Below are positions 12,473 to 23,561 of a stretch of 64,000 nt of DNA, piece after piece. The notes below the pieces were generated by a model. The model was not told where the DNA came from. It saw only the letters and a program-made list of their open reading frames with translations, and made no database searches. Where the stretch lies: the NCBI RefSeq assembly GCF_014839805.1, contig NC_051135.1, forward strand, positions 12,031,291 to 12,095,290, read 5' to 3'. Both the position numbers and the translations under genes were made by a program. Numbering within the stretch: the stretch's first letter is position 1; the number at the start of each line of letters is the position of its first letter. The DNA comes from Manduca sexta. Its lineage: Eukaryota > Arthropoda > Insecta > Lepidoptera > Sphingidae.

Positions 12473-13162
12473 GCTTTGTTTTTTATATACCAAGATAAAT
12501 AATTAGAATTAGTGATTAAGTTTATGATCATTTATTTAGGTCGAGCGTAAAACGAAAACATTCCTTATATTATTTTTATTTGTAGCTTAGTAGTAGTACT
12601 TCGACATATTGACATAATGTGATTAAATATTATTATTTTATATTTTAATCTCAGGATTTTTTTTATTAAATTAGTAGTCAAGTAGTGAGATCTGAACTAC
12701 CTCGTAACGTAATTTCGGACTGTTATCTTATCCGAGACCAGTGTATTATAATCAAGTTAAAAAAAATAACAAACCGAAATAACGCTAGTTTAACTACTTC
12801 TGTCGTACGAGCAACGAATGTTTACTATATTTCGTTTTGCAGTACTCGACATACGAATTAAATGAGACTTTTCTACTTATGTATTAAAATTTTATATAGG
12901 ACACGGTGTGAAAGCACTCAGGGTTTACGATAAAATATAACTAATTAAGTATATTATCAATGTTTTTAATTAAATTTGCATTCAATTATTACTTTTTCAT
13001 TAAAACATATTAATTACTTTCACAAATGAGTTCTTATAAAACTACAGGCGGGCAATATTTTTTAGACATCGAGCAGTAAAATTAAAGGTATCTAAAAATC
13101 AATGTGGATGATTAATGAACTTTTATTAAATTAACTAATTAAATTAATCCATTTTATTTTAG
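12473..13162. other. Strand-switch zone, right part
   Basis: AT-rich non-coding sequence between the gap and the first plus-strand exon. No promoter motif can be assigned with confidence. Confidence 0.5.
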
Positions 13163-13377
13163 ACAAATCTAAACATATTTTGCAAGTCTGTACGGAGAGA
13201 ACGAAAGATAACAGGAGGAAAAGAAGGCGATGCGTCGTTTGCTACGAGTGGCAATATCAGCTGCATAGGAATTCCAAAATAGCTGGAATTCATACTAAAT
13301 TAGTAAGCACGTTTTGTGTGCAGTGTGGCGCGAAACCCATGTGCTTAGATTGTTTTCAAAAAACACATTATATATAA
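13163..13377 (+). CDS. Alternative terminal exon with piggyBac-type cysteine-rich zinc domain (plus)
   Basis: Phase-1 exon after the acceptor ttaatccattttattttag (AC completes a split codon), 70 residues, stop TAA. Zinc ligands: C23-x2-C26, C51-x2-C54, C60-x2-C63, H68, with a strongly basic lead-in (NRRKRRR at 16-22) and the strings RRCVVCYE and FCVQC...CLDCF. Spacing C-x2-C-x24-C-x2-C-x5-C-x2-C-x4-H is close to that of the minus-strand exon at 1.3 kb (x23 and x4) and to the tail of piggyBac-like transposases. There is no DDD catalytic region upstream; homology begins at the acceptor. It is the first plus-strand exon after the switch zone. Alternative view: relic tail of a piggyBac element that happens to keep an AG; the equal phase in two independent places argues against this. 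Confidence 0.72.
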
Positions 13378-13848
13378 ATTAAGTAAGCGATATTTGCTAA
13401 ATATTTATTTGTAAATACATCGAAAGTTATAGATCGTTAGGTCTAAAAAAATTATAATATTTTTCTTTTTTATTACTTTGTTTTAATTTTTTTCATAATA
13501 TAAAATTACGAACAAATCTCACTTTTTAGTAGGATAGACTGTTGAAATTACTCAAATATTATAGTAAAGATTTTTTACTTTTTATTTGAAGCTTTGTAAT
13601 ATTTGTAGGTTCTAGAACCAAAGTAACAACGATTATGTCAGCTCGTGCATGCCAATGTAGAACAATATGTCAGAATGAAAAACATGAGGCAGCAAAGTTT
13701 TTTTCATTTCTACCTTTTTACCTTTGTACACAATAACCATTTAGATTTTAGAGTAATAATTGCTTGATTTTGGCTTGGCTGTCTAGTTTTTAGTAACATA
13801 TATGTATTTTTAGATTGATTGCATGGTTTTGGTTGCGTTTTATTCCAG

Positions 13849-14039
13849 TGCCAGTGTTTGGTAGAACTCGCTACGGAAGGCCCACTATCTTGGTGGGAGA
13901 GTACAAGTTTTGGAGTTGTAGCAAGATAAGCAAGGACGGCCAGCGGTGGACCTGCAGTGGCAAGGGTTGTAAAGCTGTCTTGTTTACCAAAGACGACGTC
14001 ATAGTGAAGACTAACGGAGAACACAATCATTTTAAGTGA
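13849..14039 (+). CDS. mod(mdg4): FLYWCH terminal exon (plus 1)
   Basis: Acceptor ggttgcgttttattccag, TG completes the codon, then P-V-F-G-R-T-R-Y-G-R-P. 62 residues. GEYKF at 16-20, W33, C35, C40, H58, H60; the cysteine loop is the short C-x4-C form also seen in the first minus exon. Two residues (F-K) follow the final His before TGA. A MITE copy about 400 bp downstream contributes an AATAAA at 14453. Confidence 0.92.
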
Positions 14040-14426
14040 AACATAGCAGCGCCGGAGCCAAATTTATGCGCTGGGATTTGTGCAAATATTTGATACAAAC
14101 AATACAATGTGGTATAAAACATATACTAAAATCGTTGTCATACGTCGTGGTTATGCGTAGTTATAGCCTAAATCGGTCTGGCACTGACATTTCGCATTAA
14201 ATTCACAATTAAACTGCGGCTTATTTCCAAAAACTAAGCTAATCTTTGCTGTAATGCCATCAGTATATGTTTACCTTATTTTTCATAATTTATAGGTTAT
14301 GTATCAACATTTTAAGACGAATGCTCTTTACTTTTGATTACTATTAATTTCATCTTACTGGTTAAAACATATGCTGTTAATACCAGTTGCAAGTTTCTGA
14401 ATTTTGCACATAGGTAATAATTTCTT

Positions 14427-14554
14427 ATGTTTAAGAGAATGTTAGATATTGAAATAAAACTATTTGACGAAGGTTGTAAAGCGTTCGAAACGTCGGGAGA
14501 AAATAATAATATAAAAAACTGCGATTAAATTCGTAAAAATATTTTTATTTCAAT
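14427..14554. mobile_element. MITE copy, TIR TTGAAATAAAAC family (1 of 4)
   Basis: Left part gaatgttagatattgaaataaaac and right part aaaatatttttatttcaat are inverted; internal phrase gttcgaaacgtcgggagaaaat is shared with the copy at 58.7 kb. The left terminus carries an AATAAA hexamer in plus orientation. Confidence 0.6.
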
Positions 14555-14964
14555 GTTTGGCATATAGTTTTGTTACCTTACTTTGGTAAAATCTAGGTGC
14601 ATGTTTATTATTTGTAAAGTTGCTTGGTTCAAACTAAAGTCTAATTTTGTTACCAAATAAACGTATATTGAATTTTGTTAATGTTAAGTACTAGTTATAA
14701 GATTGCGTGCGTTTCCCTATTTCTAAACTTAAAAAAAGGTCTCTATTGTTACATTTGTTCGAATGTATCTTTATGTGCTTAGCAAGAATTAAATAGAGTT
14801 AAACCAGGGGCCAACCATGTTTTTTAGTTATTTCGTATAGTTCTTTGTCCTAAGGCTTAGAGTCGATGCCACAACTGAGCCTGTAAGACCGTGCTGTGAA
14901 CACTAACTATCATTATAGCGAGGCTCTATAATTATAGAGAGCCTTGCTGAAGACAAGAAACCAT

Positions 14965-15149
14965 TGTTTATGTGAATGTTAGATATTGATATAAAACTAT
15001 TTTACGGATTTTATCGCGGTGTTTTTATATATTATAATTTTTTTCTGACGATTCGAAGACTGCAGTCTTATGGGTCACGGGCGGACTAAAAGTTGAGAAA
15101 ATCACAATATAAAAACTGCGATGAAGTTCATAAAATAGTTTTATTTCAA
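14965..15149. mobile_element. MITE copy, same family (2 of 4)
   Basis: Starts gtttatgtgaatgttagata, ends aaaatagttttatttcaa. Long imperfect terminal inverted repeats (aaactattttacggatttta against cataaaatagttt) give a foldback structure. Confidence 0.6.
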
Positions 15150-15822
15150 AGCTCTTTAATTTAATTTGGCATTTTCAGTTTATATTCTCGACAATAATTA
15201 CTAACTCCTTTTTCGAGAATAAGGCAATAGTATTTTATGTATATTGATGTTTATGTTGCCATATTCTAGGTTAATCTTCCTTGCGTGATTTTTTGTTAGA
15301 CATATAAATGACTAGAGCATTGGGTTCCTAATAAGTAGTGAATTAAGTATTTTCATATATTTGTGACTCATGAGTTATCAAATGGAACTAATCAAACATA
15401 GCATTTAAGTTCCAAAAACTGGTGTCAGAAGAACTACTTACCTCCTAACTAATAATTATCGTTGTACACGTTTGTAATAGGTATTCAGTGTTTTGTCTTA
15501 CTATGTTGAATGTTATTTATTATTAGAGGAAGCGAGACAAAAATTTGTATAATTGTGACAGACAAATACAGCCTTTATTAGTAAGGTTCAAGAAATGTCA
15601 ATCAGCTCAGTATAGTCCTTATTAACATAGGAAGTAGAATTAAGGTTCCTAAGATAGCTGTGGCGAAAGGAGAAATTTTCCGAAAGGCATACGCAACATA
15701 TAGGTACTAATATGCATAAATGCAGTCTGTAAATCGTTCTAATGATAATAAAATTTTACATAAAGAGAAGCCGCTAGGAATTGGCTTATATGGACCCTTT
15801 GCCACTGTAAGATAATAATTAT

Positions 15823-16158
15823 AATATAATAATAATATCAGCCCTGTATTATATACTTGCCCACTGCTGAGCACGGGCCTCCTCTACTACTGAGAGGGAT
15901 TAGGCCTTAGTCCACCACGCTGGCCTAGTGCGGATTATGTAGACTTCACACACCTTCAAAATTCCTATAGAGAACTTCTCTGATGTGCAGGTTTCCTCAC
16001 GATGTTTTCCTTCACCGTTAAAGCGAACGATAAATTCACAAAGAATACACATATGATTTTAGAAAAGTCAGAGGTGTGTGCCCTTGGGATTTGAACCTGC
16101 GGATATTCGTCTTGGCAGTCCGTTCCACACCCAACTAGGCTATCGCCGCTTCTTTTTA
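15823..16158 (-). mobile_element. tRNA-derived SINE, full-length (copy 1)
   Basis: Inserted antisense. On the minus strand the head has an A box (TAGCCTAGTTGG) and a B box (GGTTCAAATCC), that is, an internal RNA polymerase III promoter; the tail is an ATT-rich run. It is flanked by a 15-bp direct duplication, TAAGATAATAATTAT, at 15808-15822 and 16159-16173, the mark of LINE-mediated insertion. Near-identical body text recurs at 22.1 and 32.0 kb. Confidence 0.88.
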
Positions 16159-16173
16159 TAAGATAATAATTAT

Positions 16174-16685
16174 TAAATAGTAATTCGAAAGAGAGTTAAT
16201 TGAACTCTGCTTATTGAAAAGAGTTTTAAGTATTTTTGTACCGTTGTATTAGAAATTTAGGTAATACTTACATCCACAGAAATGTGTACAAATTGATATG
16301 TTTAATGGAATAAGAAGCATCACATTTTACTTATGTTGTTGTTATAAGATATTCTGCATCTATTGTTGGGTCGTCATATTTTTGGACTTTTGCATTTTTC
16401 AATAAAGTTTACTGTATTATTTATTGGTATTTTTTAAAAAACAAACTGCCCAATGAAATAATAAATTTATTTTTTGAGACATAGTTAGAACTGTGATTTT
16501 TTTAAATTTAAGTGGAGATGCTGACTGTTAGCAGGTGTAGATTAGATGGTAGGCCTCTGGTATGTGGATCCATCACAGGAGGTACCACCGTCATATCTAT
16601 TACCACTGCTTTGTTTTAGCGTTGTATTGTAGACATTTATACAAATATTATTAATGATGACACGTTGTATTTAAGAACATATTAA
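16174..16685. other. Non-coding stretch
   Basis: No exon signature or identifiable repeat seen. Confidence 0.5.
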
Positions 16686-16926
16686 GCCCCTTATTCTTAG
16701 ACGTTTTTTATCGAAGGACGGAGCATTGCAGTGATAACAAGTCAGTTTCTCAGCTTTGTTTATCTGACAGCCAACTAGATTAAAGTTGTATCTCAATATT
16801 AACCAATCACAACGGCCCTATGTCTACGCACTGTGAAGGCTGCCATGCCGTCAGCACTGAGAAGCAGACTTGTTATGATAGCAATGCTCCGTCCATAAAT
16901 AAAAAAAACTGTCTATGAATAAGGGG
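16686..16926. mobile_element. MITE with CCCCTTATTC ends (copy 1), TTAA flanks
   Basis: Ends CCCCTTATTCTTAGACG and CGTCTATGAATAAGGGG style inverted repeats, with subterminal aaggacggagcattgc mirrored by gcaatgctccgtcc. TTAA lies on both sides (16682-16685, 16927-16930), which fits a piggyBac-type target site. Related copies are at 48.3 and 55.9 kb. Interior non-coding. Confidence 0.7.
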
Positions 16927-16930
16927 TTAA

Positions 16931-17694
16931 TGTATGTGGCTCCTTATGAGCATAGAATGAAAATAAGGTAAATGCGCCTAAAAGGCCGGTTCCAAATAGA
17001 GCCCATCTTTTCAAACTTCCCGATATTAATACGTAAACCAAAATGGATATAGCGCGGCCTCTCACTAGTATCGCTAAAGAGCACCAACGTACTTTGCTTT
17101 CGTGCTGGACATTTTGTCAGTAGCTCTGTGTGTCACCTAAGGGGCGATCGACGTGACTCAATTTATAAAATATTTCTTATTAAATTTTGTATGGTTTTAG
17201 TAATAAAACTCAGTCCGTTATGTAATAATTCTGCAAAAGTTATTAAAATATTTTTAGAACGTCGATTGACAGGGTAAGTTACCAAAGTTATTGCTTTAAT
17301 CACTATTTTATTTGATTTTCTAAGGACATCTACGTGCCTAACTAGGTCCATTTTATTTGCCCAAATAAGGGCCGGAATTTATTAGGGGTACTTATTTTTT
17401 AAATAATTATGATTCGTTACTTAAATAACTTATATAAGTGTAAGTAAGCAGCTGGCACTTTTGTGCGGCAATAACGACAGTTCGTAACAATAGGCCATTG
17501 GTATTACACAAAAATGCCTTTTTTCTAGATACCTTGGAATTTTTGGTTTAGGTTTTATACTTAGCAATACATTTACCTATTCGTTTAGATTTAGTTTTAT
17601 AAGATTTTATTTACGCAAAAATTATAATCAGTACCTAGCTTTTGTCATAAATATTTTTTAATTTTATTTTAATTATTGTTCATATCTTAACATA
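16931..17694. other. Non-coding stretch
   Basis: AT-rich, with no supported exon or repeat. Confidence 0.5.
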
Positions 17695-17700
17695 AGTATA

Positions 17701-18966
17701 TTGCTTTTAGTAAAGACAAGAATGGAACCTTTGCAAAAAAGAAAACGGGGCTCTGGATGGTCTCAAACTGATCTTCAAGATGCTCTATATGATATAAAAA
17801 ACAATCAAATGTCGGAACGTGCAGCAGCTTTAAAATATAACATACCAAGGCGAACATTGAAGAATCACATAAAATCTGGAAGCGGGGTGAAGAGATTGGG
17901 AAGGAAAGCTGTCTTTACCGACACACAAGAAAAAGGAATTGATAGAGAGAATTAAGAAGTTTTCAAATAAAGGCATGCCTTTAACACCAAGTATAATACG
18001 TAAAGAAGCTTACTTATTTTGTAAAAGAAACAATATAAAAAATCCTTTTAGTGAAAAAAAATCGACTGCTGGCAAGAAATGGCTGAACAATTTCCTCGCA
18101 CGAAATATATTTATTTGACTGATTGATTGACTTAGATATTACTTTTTGTGAAGAAGATGGCTCAACAGCTCAGAATTTAGTAGCTATAATAAAGCACCTC
18201 CAGATAAAATATGGTAATTTATCCAGAAATTTGTTGACTATAGCTCTTCTATGGAATCTTTAGACTCGGTTGGTATACCCTATTCGATAGGGTACACCTG
18301 TTCCTGGTCCTCTCCATCAGATATACCCGACATTGAATATAATCTCGCAATGATGCAAAACTATACAGCAAAACTTGTTAGAATATACACGCCTGCTTTC
18401 GCATCTAATGAAGAAAATATGAACACTGTTCAAAAAGAACCAGAATGATGAAATGCCACTATCAGAATTTAAAAATAATAAAAATCTATCTGATATTCAA
18501 GAGTCAATTTTTAAACAGTTTCTGCCAACACACAATTCTGCTCTAACTATGGCAAATACAAGACGAAAAGCATTAGATTACGTCAGATAGAAAATAACCA
18601 AAGATGTATTCAGAGACAAGGCAAGCAATAATGCAAAAACTCCAAAATGACATGAACGAATGACCAAAAATTAGAACAATAATATTAAAGGTCAAAAAGC
18701 AAAGGCAAGAAAAAAGTTATTTAAAGTTCTAAAGATTAAACCAGATAAAATCAAAACTAAACATAAAAAATAAAAGCAATGAAAATTCGGTGCGAGGTAA
18801 AAATACAAAAAAGTAATATATGATAAAGAAAGTTGGTATAGCCCAGATTGGAACATAGATATAATGCTAGCAATACGGCGGCGCAAGAATGTAACTTGTG
18901 GTATCACAAAGAATGCACGAGTCTTACCAAAGATGATGTAGATTTTTTTTGTTCTGACTGTATGTA
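17701..18966 (+). pseudogene. Decayed pogo-like transposase with PHD-like tail
   Basis: The first frame encodes a pipsqueak/CENP-B-type helix-turn-helix (WSQTDLQDAL...AAALKYNIPRRTLKNHI at about residues 20-57). A one-base frameshift near 17930 moves the reading into ELIERIKKFSNKGM... and KKWLNNFLARN, the second DNA-binding domain of Tigger/pogo transposases. The DDE catalytic core is mostly missing or unrecognisable. The end, near 18885-18966, reads QECNLWYHKEC ... FFCSDCM and stop, the second half of a PHD-type zinc finger. Multiple stops and deletions make it non-functional. It is an insertion between array exons, not an exon. Terminal inverted repeats were not found. Confidence 0.75.
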
Positions 18967-20054
18967 ACATTTGCAATGGATGTTAAGGTTAACTTAATTT
19001 TCCTTAATTTATTTGTACTGTTATTCATCTGAGTTTGTTATTGTAGGATATTATTTTTATTACTATGTTGTCGAACTACTTTATTATTGATGTTTACAAT
19101 TTTTGTCTGAAATTATTAATTTTTATATTTGTTATATGTTCTACGACAAGTTTACTATATTTTTTTTAATTTGTAACTGTAAAATAGATTAGTTATAATT
19201 TATATACATTTCCTAAGACTTTATAAGGACGAAACTAATTTATTTGAATTCCCGTTTCATTATTCGAAAGCCACAAACTTAATCGTAATTTAAAGTCATT
19301 CCTTTTAAGATGTAATTTTTCTGGCATACAATGTCTAAAACCCTGCAGTTTAATAATGGACTTTATTTAGAATGCTAGAGCCCAACAAGGACCACAGACT
19401 ACTTTTTAAAGAACTTTTTCCTAAGTAACTGGCCGTTGCTGCCTTATTTTTGTACAATAGTTTATCTTAATTAAAAACGGTTTATTTGATCATGATGTCC
19501 AAATTACCTAATACACTTATCAAAATCGTTTTATAAGGATTTCCAAAAACCCTGCCCTTATTACGTTTAATTACCTTAGACTTAGAATATAAACAGTATT
19601 CTGCTGTAGATTTTAAGCTCAAATTATTATTATTATTTTACAAGATATAGTGTTAGTTGTGTCTCAAAGATTTTTTATAGAGGGCGCCGACCAAACGACT
19701 TGTCCACCTTAGTACAAGAAAAAATCTGCTTAAGTTTTTTTATTGAGGGTACGAAAAGGTACTGCTAATACAATATTCATGTCTTTTATCAGTGTTCACG
19801 AACAGATACCAAATAGGTTCTACTTGTCGTTGGGAAACACAGAAAATACTAGAAATAATTTTTAGACAAATCGGAAAAAGCTAGCCTCGTTAGCCAAACG
19901 GTATCCATTATTCCTTATATAGACGTGGGTTTCTCTATATTAGGTATATATTTATATCATAGCGTCATTCGCCAAATGGAGTTATTCTTCACACCTAACA
20001 ACGTCGTTTTTTTAAATAGGTATATGTTTATTTAAATGTATGTATGCGTTTTAG
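18967..20054. other. Non-coding stretch
   Basis: AT-rich, with no intact exon. A weak FLYWCH-like patch near 19330-19400 is too poor to call. Confidence 0.5.
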
Positions 20055-20245
20055 ATCCGTACTTCGAGGATCTGCCGTCAGGCGGTAAAGCATTATGCAT
20101 AAACGGCTACAGGTTCAACAAGCACAGCAGCAGCAAAGGACCCAAGTCTCGGTGGAACTGCACGAGGGCCAAGTACGGATGTCGAGCCACCATCGTTATG
20201 TGCGACACCACTATAATCAGGATCATGCATGAACATAACCATTGA
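20055..20245 (+). CDS. mod(mdg4): FLYWCH terminal exon (plus 2)
   Basis: Acceptor gtatgtatgcgttttag, AT then P-Y-F-E-D-L-P. 62 residues ending directly at H-N-H then TGA. NGYRF at 16-20, W33, C35, C42, H60, H62. The first beta strand diverges: SGGKALCI replaces SRFGKPVI. AATAAA at 20552 is a plausible polyadenylation signal. Confidence 0.93.
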
Positions 20246-20797
20246 CGTGAGAAAACGTGGTAAATCCTATGACTAATGTTTCACTTGACTTGTCTTGCTT
20301 GTATGTGGATGCAATGTGGTCAATGAGTGCATTTAAAACATTTTTCAGAACGGATTTGACTCGGTTTTTACGACTTATCTTGCCTACGTAGTATAATTAA
20401 AAAATTATAGATAGTTCCTAGAATTCATCACAAATATTGTGGATAGACAATCAAGGGTGGGAGGGACCTGCACCCTTCTATGGGTGTGCCTATGGTTAAG
20501 GCAATTTAACTAACGACATTGTGATGTAATTTTTATGGCGTTAAGAACACAAATAAAATTTTGACTTCTTTCAGAATTGAAGAGTCCAACATTTTTTCAC
20601 GTAAAACGAATGAATTTAAAAATACAAATTATGTACATACTATATTTACTTTTACTGAGCTAGGTATTCTTTGAGCAATTGATGCAAAAAAAGCTACTAT
20701 TTATCCGTAAAAACATTGGTTACAAATACTTAATTATATTATTATAGGTTACAATTGTTACGCTTTAGGATTTCGATTTGCGGTAATTTTAAATATA
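20246..20797. other. Non-coding stretch / 3' UTR
   Basis: Presumed 3' UTR of the preceding exon up to the AATAAA at 20552, then AT-rich sequence with nothing recognised. Confidence 0.5.
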
Positions 20798-20984
20798 CAG
20801 TCAGCAACAAAATTAGCTGAACAAATTCAAAATTTCATATCATCTTTAAACTTTTGTTTGTGAAATATTGTTTTGTCTTCATAAAATTAAATTTCACCTC
20901 ATTTTCGGTAAAGAAAAATAATATTTCGATTGAAGTTAATGTTTTGAAGTTTTGAATTTGTTCACATATCTGCGTGGCTGACGG
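20798..20984. mobile_element. TA-flanked MITE (mariner/Tc1-like ends), copy 1
   Basis: Terminal inverted repeats of about 40 bp: cagtcagc... with gaacaaattcaaaa mirrored on the right by ttttgaatttgttc ... gctgacgg. TA dinucleotides flank both ends. Non-coding. A shorter relative is at 42668. Confidence 0.75.
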
Positions 20985-21885
20985 TACTTTTAACATGAAT
21001 TATGGTTTAAAATTATTTGAGGATGAAAATAATAATATTTTTCACCACTTGTTTTATGTCTATTATTATGTGTTAATAAAAGTACAATATTTATGGTATT
21101 GTCTTATTTGTAATTAGCATTTTTATACAACACAATTGACTATAAAAAAATTCACTATAAATTGTTCATTTATTGTTGACTGTAATTTTTACAAAATAAA
21201 CAAAACAAACAAAACAAAATATTGAAATAAATTATGGACAATCTATTCAATGTCTAACATTCGCGTAAACATAAGAAATCAAAACAAAATATGTGAATTC
21301 AGGTCGAATTGCCGTTAAAATTAATGGACAATCTATGAAAGTTTTCGTGTAGCTACAGCGATTAAAGCAGTGTTTCTCTACCATTTTAAAAAAATGTATG
21401 CACCCCATACATGATTTTTAACCTATAAAAATTGCTTTGTTCCCTTAAGAAATATAAATGATAACTTTTACGAAAAAATCACTATGAAATTGTTATCAAA
21501 GCATCGTAAGTAAAATTTCAAAACATATAATGAAAAACTGAAAATTATGTTTAAATTGCCTCCCTTAACTATCAAGTTGTCCCCCTGTGAGGCGTGGGCC
21601 CCAGGTTGGGAAACAACATTTGGGAAACACTGTGTTTGTTGTAACTGCCGTATTTTAAACATCTATCCTGCATAATAAAGTGGTTATCAAAGTTTCCTTG
21701 TGATTTTTACTTTAAACTTTATTTTAAAAAATAAATACGACTATATAAGTGAATTCGTGTTAAAGTAGAAATATATTCAAAAGCAGTAAGGTGTGTTTGA
21801 CAAAGGAATTATATATTGTTCAAGTAAATAAATAAGCTTTATTTTATATTATTTAAAATAAAATACTTAATACTTTGTTTTTCAG
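20985..21885. other. Non-coding stretch with AAACA microsatellite
   Basis: An AAACA-rich simple repeat at about 21191-21220. No exon signature. Confidence 0.5.
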
Positions 21886-22082
21886 GTAATTCAATAAGAT
21901 TCGAGACGACTCGTTATGGCAACCCTGTGATCGTGGTCGGCCGGTACCGTTTCAACAAATGGAGCGGTAGTAAAGGCCCCCACGTCAGGTGGACGTGCGT
22001 TAAGAACCAGCAGGGTTGTCGCGCCACTATCACGACCTACCAGAATTTCATTATTAAAACGAGGAATCTTCATACACATTAG
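21886..22082 (+). CDS. mod(mdg4): FLYWCH terminal exon (plus 3)
   Basis: Acceptor tactttgtttttcag, GT then N-S-I-R-F-E-T-T-R-Y-G-N-P. 64 residues. GRYRF at 18-22, W35, C37, C44, H62 and H64 (H-T-H) then TAG. The segment RFNKWSGSKGP is shared with the next exon (RYNKWSGSKGP), which indicates recent tandem duplication. A SINE sits about 60 bp past the stop. Confidence 0.93.
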
Positions 22083-22139
22083 GATATAGCATGCATTGGT
22101 TGACGAAGCTCGAATTGTAGTATTTCCAGCTTATAATAA

Positions 22140-22467
22140 TAATATCAGCCCTGTATTATATACTGTCCCACTGTTGGGCACGGGCCTCCTCCACTACTGA
22201 GAGGGATTAAGCCGTAGTCCACCACGCTGGCCTAGTGCGAATTTGGTAGACTTCATACACCCTCGAAAATTCCTATAGATAATTTCTCAAGTATGCACGT
22301 TTCCTCACGATGTTTTCCTTCACCGTTAAAGCAAGCGATAATTCACAAAGAATACACACATATTTTTTTTTGAAAAGTCAGAGGTGTGTGCCCTTGGGAT
22401 TTGAACCTGCGGACATTTGTCTCGGCAGTCCTTTCCACAACCCACTAGTCTATCGCCGCACATTTGT
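22140..22467 (-). mobile_element. tRNA-derived SINE, full-length (copy 2)
   Basis: Same family and orientation as the copy at 15.8 kb. Flanked by AGCTTATAATAA (22128-22139) and AGCTTATATTAA (22468-22479), a 12-bp target duplication with one mismatch. It lies in the presumed 3' UTR of the preceding exon. Confidence 0.85.
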
Positions 22468-22479
22468 AGCTTATATTAA

Positions 22480-23364
22480 AAAAAATGAAGTTACATTCAC
22501 GCAATTTAAGCAAAAGCTAGAGCCTTGTAGAAGAGTGGAGACTTGATATTACACATAGTCTCCTGATATATTGTAAATAATGTAGTAATTAGCATCTGCG
22601 AATATCGTTGTTGTTTTTGTGATTGTCCTTATTATTATTTATATGTTACTAAAACACAACAGACTGAATAAATTACTAGCCGAATCATTAAACAGTATTG
22701 ACAGAGAATATTAGTTCATAAGTGATGGTGCTAACACACTATTTTACTTGGCAATGATTATCGCGTTTCCCAATAGAATAGAAACAGTTACAGTATTATG
22801 AATAAATATAAAGAAAAAATTTCCTTCAATTGAATTGCCAAAAAGTATTAGGTTTTTATCAGATACAGCTGTGTTTGGAATTAACATAGCCTTAGTTAGT
22901 TTTTAAAACGGAACAGTATTGCAGTATTTATTTTTATTAGCAATATTATGTGATATTTTATTTATACAAATATATCGCTTAGAATCATACTGATTTATAT
23001 TATTGACAAATGATAAATCAATACCCCTTCTGTTATTTGAGTTATTTCCATTACAGTAAATCCTCTGGAGGAATACGGCCTCCAATCCCTACTTAATTCC
23101 TGTTTCTTCCCATATCAAGTTGTCAGGACATTCCGAGTCTTTTAATATTTGAGTATTCATTATCATACAGTTAGTAAAAAATGTGTGAGAATCTAAAATA
23201 AACTTTTGTGTACAAACTACACACTTTTGATGCTGTTTTAAATTATAGTAAATGATATGCATTGACTTCGGAAACATTCAAAGAGTTCAAACAATAATTA
23301 TATAAAGAAAATGGTATCCATAATTTGTAATTAACGTCTTATGTTGTATGTCAATCATTTGTAG
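22480..23364. other. Non-coding stretch
   Basis: AT-rich; no exon or repeat supported. Confidence 0.5.
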
Positions 23365-23561
23365 ACCCAACACCAATTTTTTCGACGTCTCGGTACGGCA
23401 ACCCGGTGATCATGATTGGCGAGTACCGCTACAATAAGTGGAGTGGCAGCAAAGGTCCTAGGGCGCGTTGGATCTGCGGCAAGGTGTTCAAGGGCTGCCG
23501 CGCCACCATCAACACCCTCAATGACGTCATCATCAAATGCAGTAACGAGCATAACCATTAA
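23365..23561 (+). CDS. mod(mdg4): FLYWCH terminal exon (plus 4)
   Basis: Acceptor tgtatgtcaatcatttgtag, AC then P-T-P-I-F-S-T-S-R-Y-G-N-P. 64 residues. GEYRY at 18-22, W35, C37, C44, H62, H64 (H-N-H), TAA. A canonical member in a GC-rich codon context, in contrast to the AT-rich flanks. Confidence 0.94.

Noticed and set aside
11832..12531. Open reading frames spanning the N block on both strands
   Set aside because: They exist only because undetermined bases contain no stops.
19325..19415. Weak FLYWCH-like pattern (MSK...NGLYL, then ARAQQGPQTTF in another frame)
   Set aside because: Needs two frame changes and has no Cys pair or His pair.
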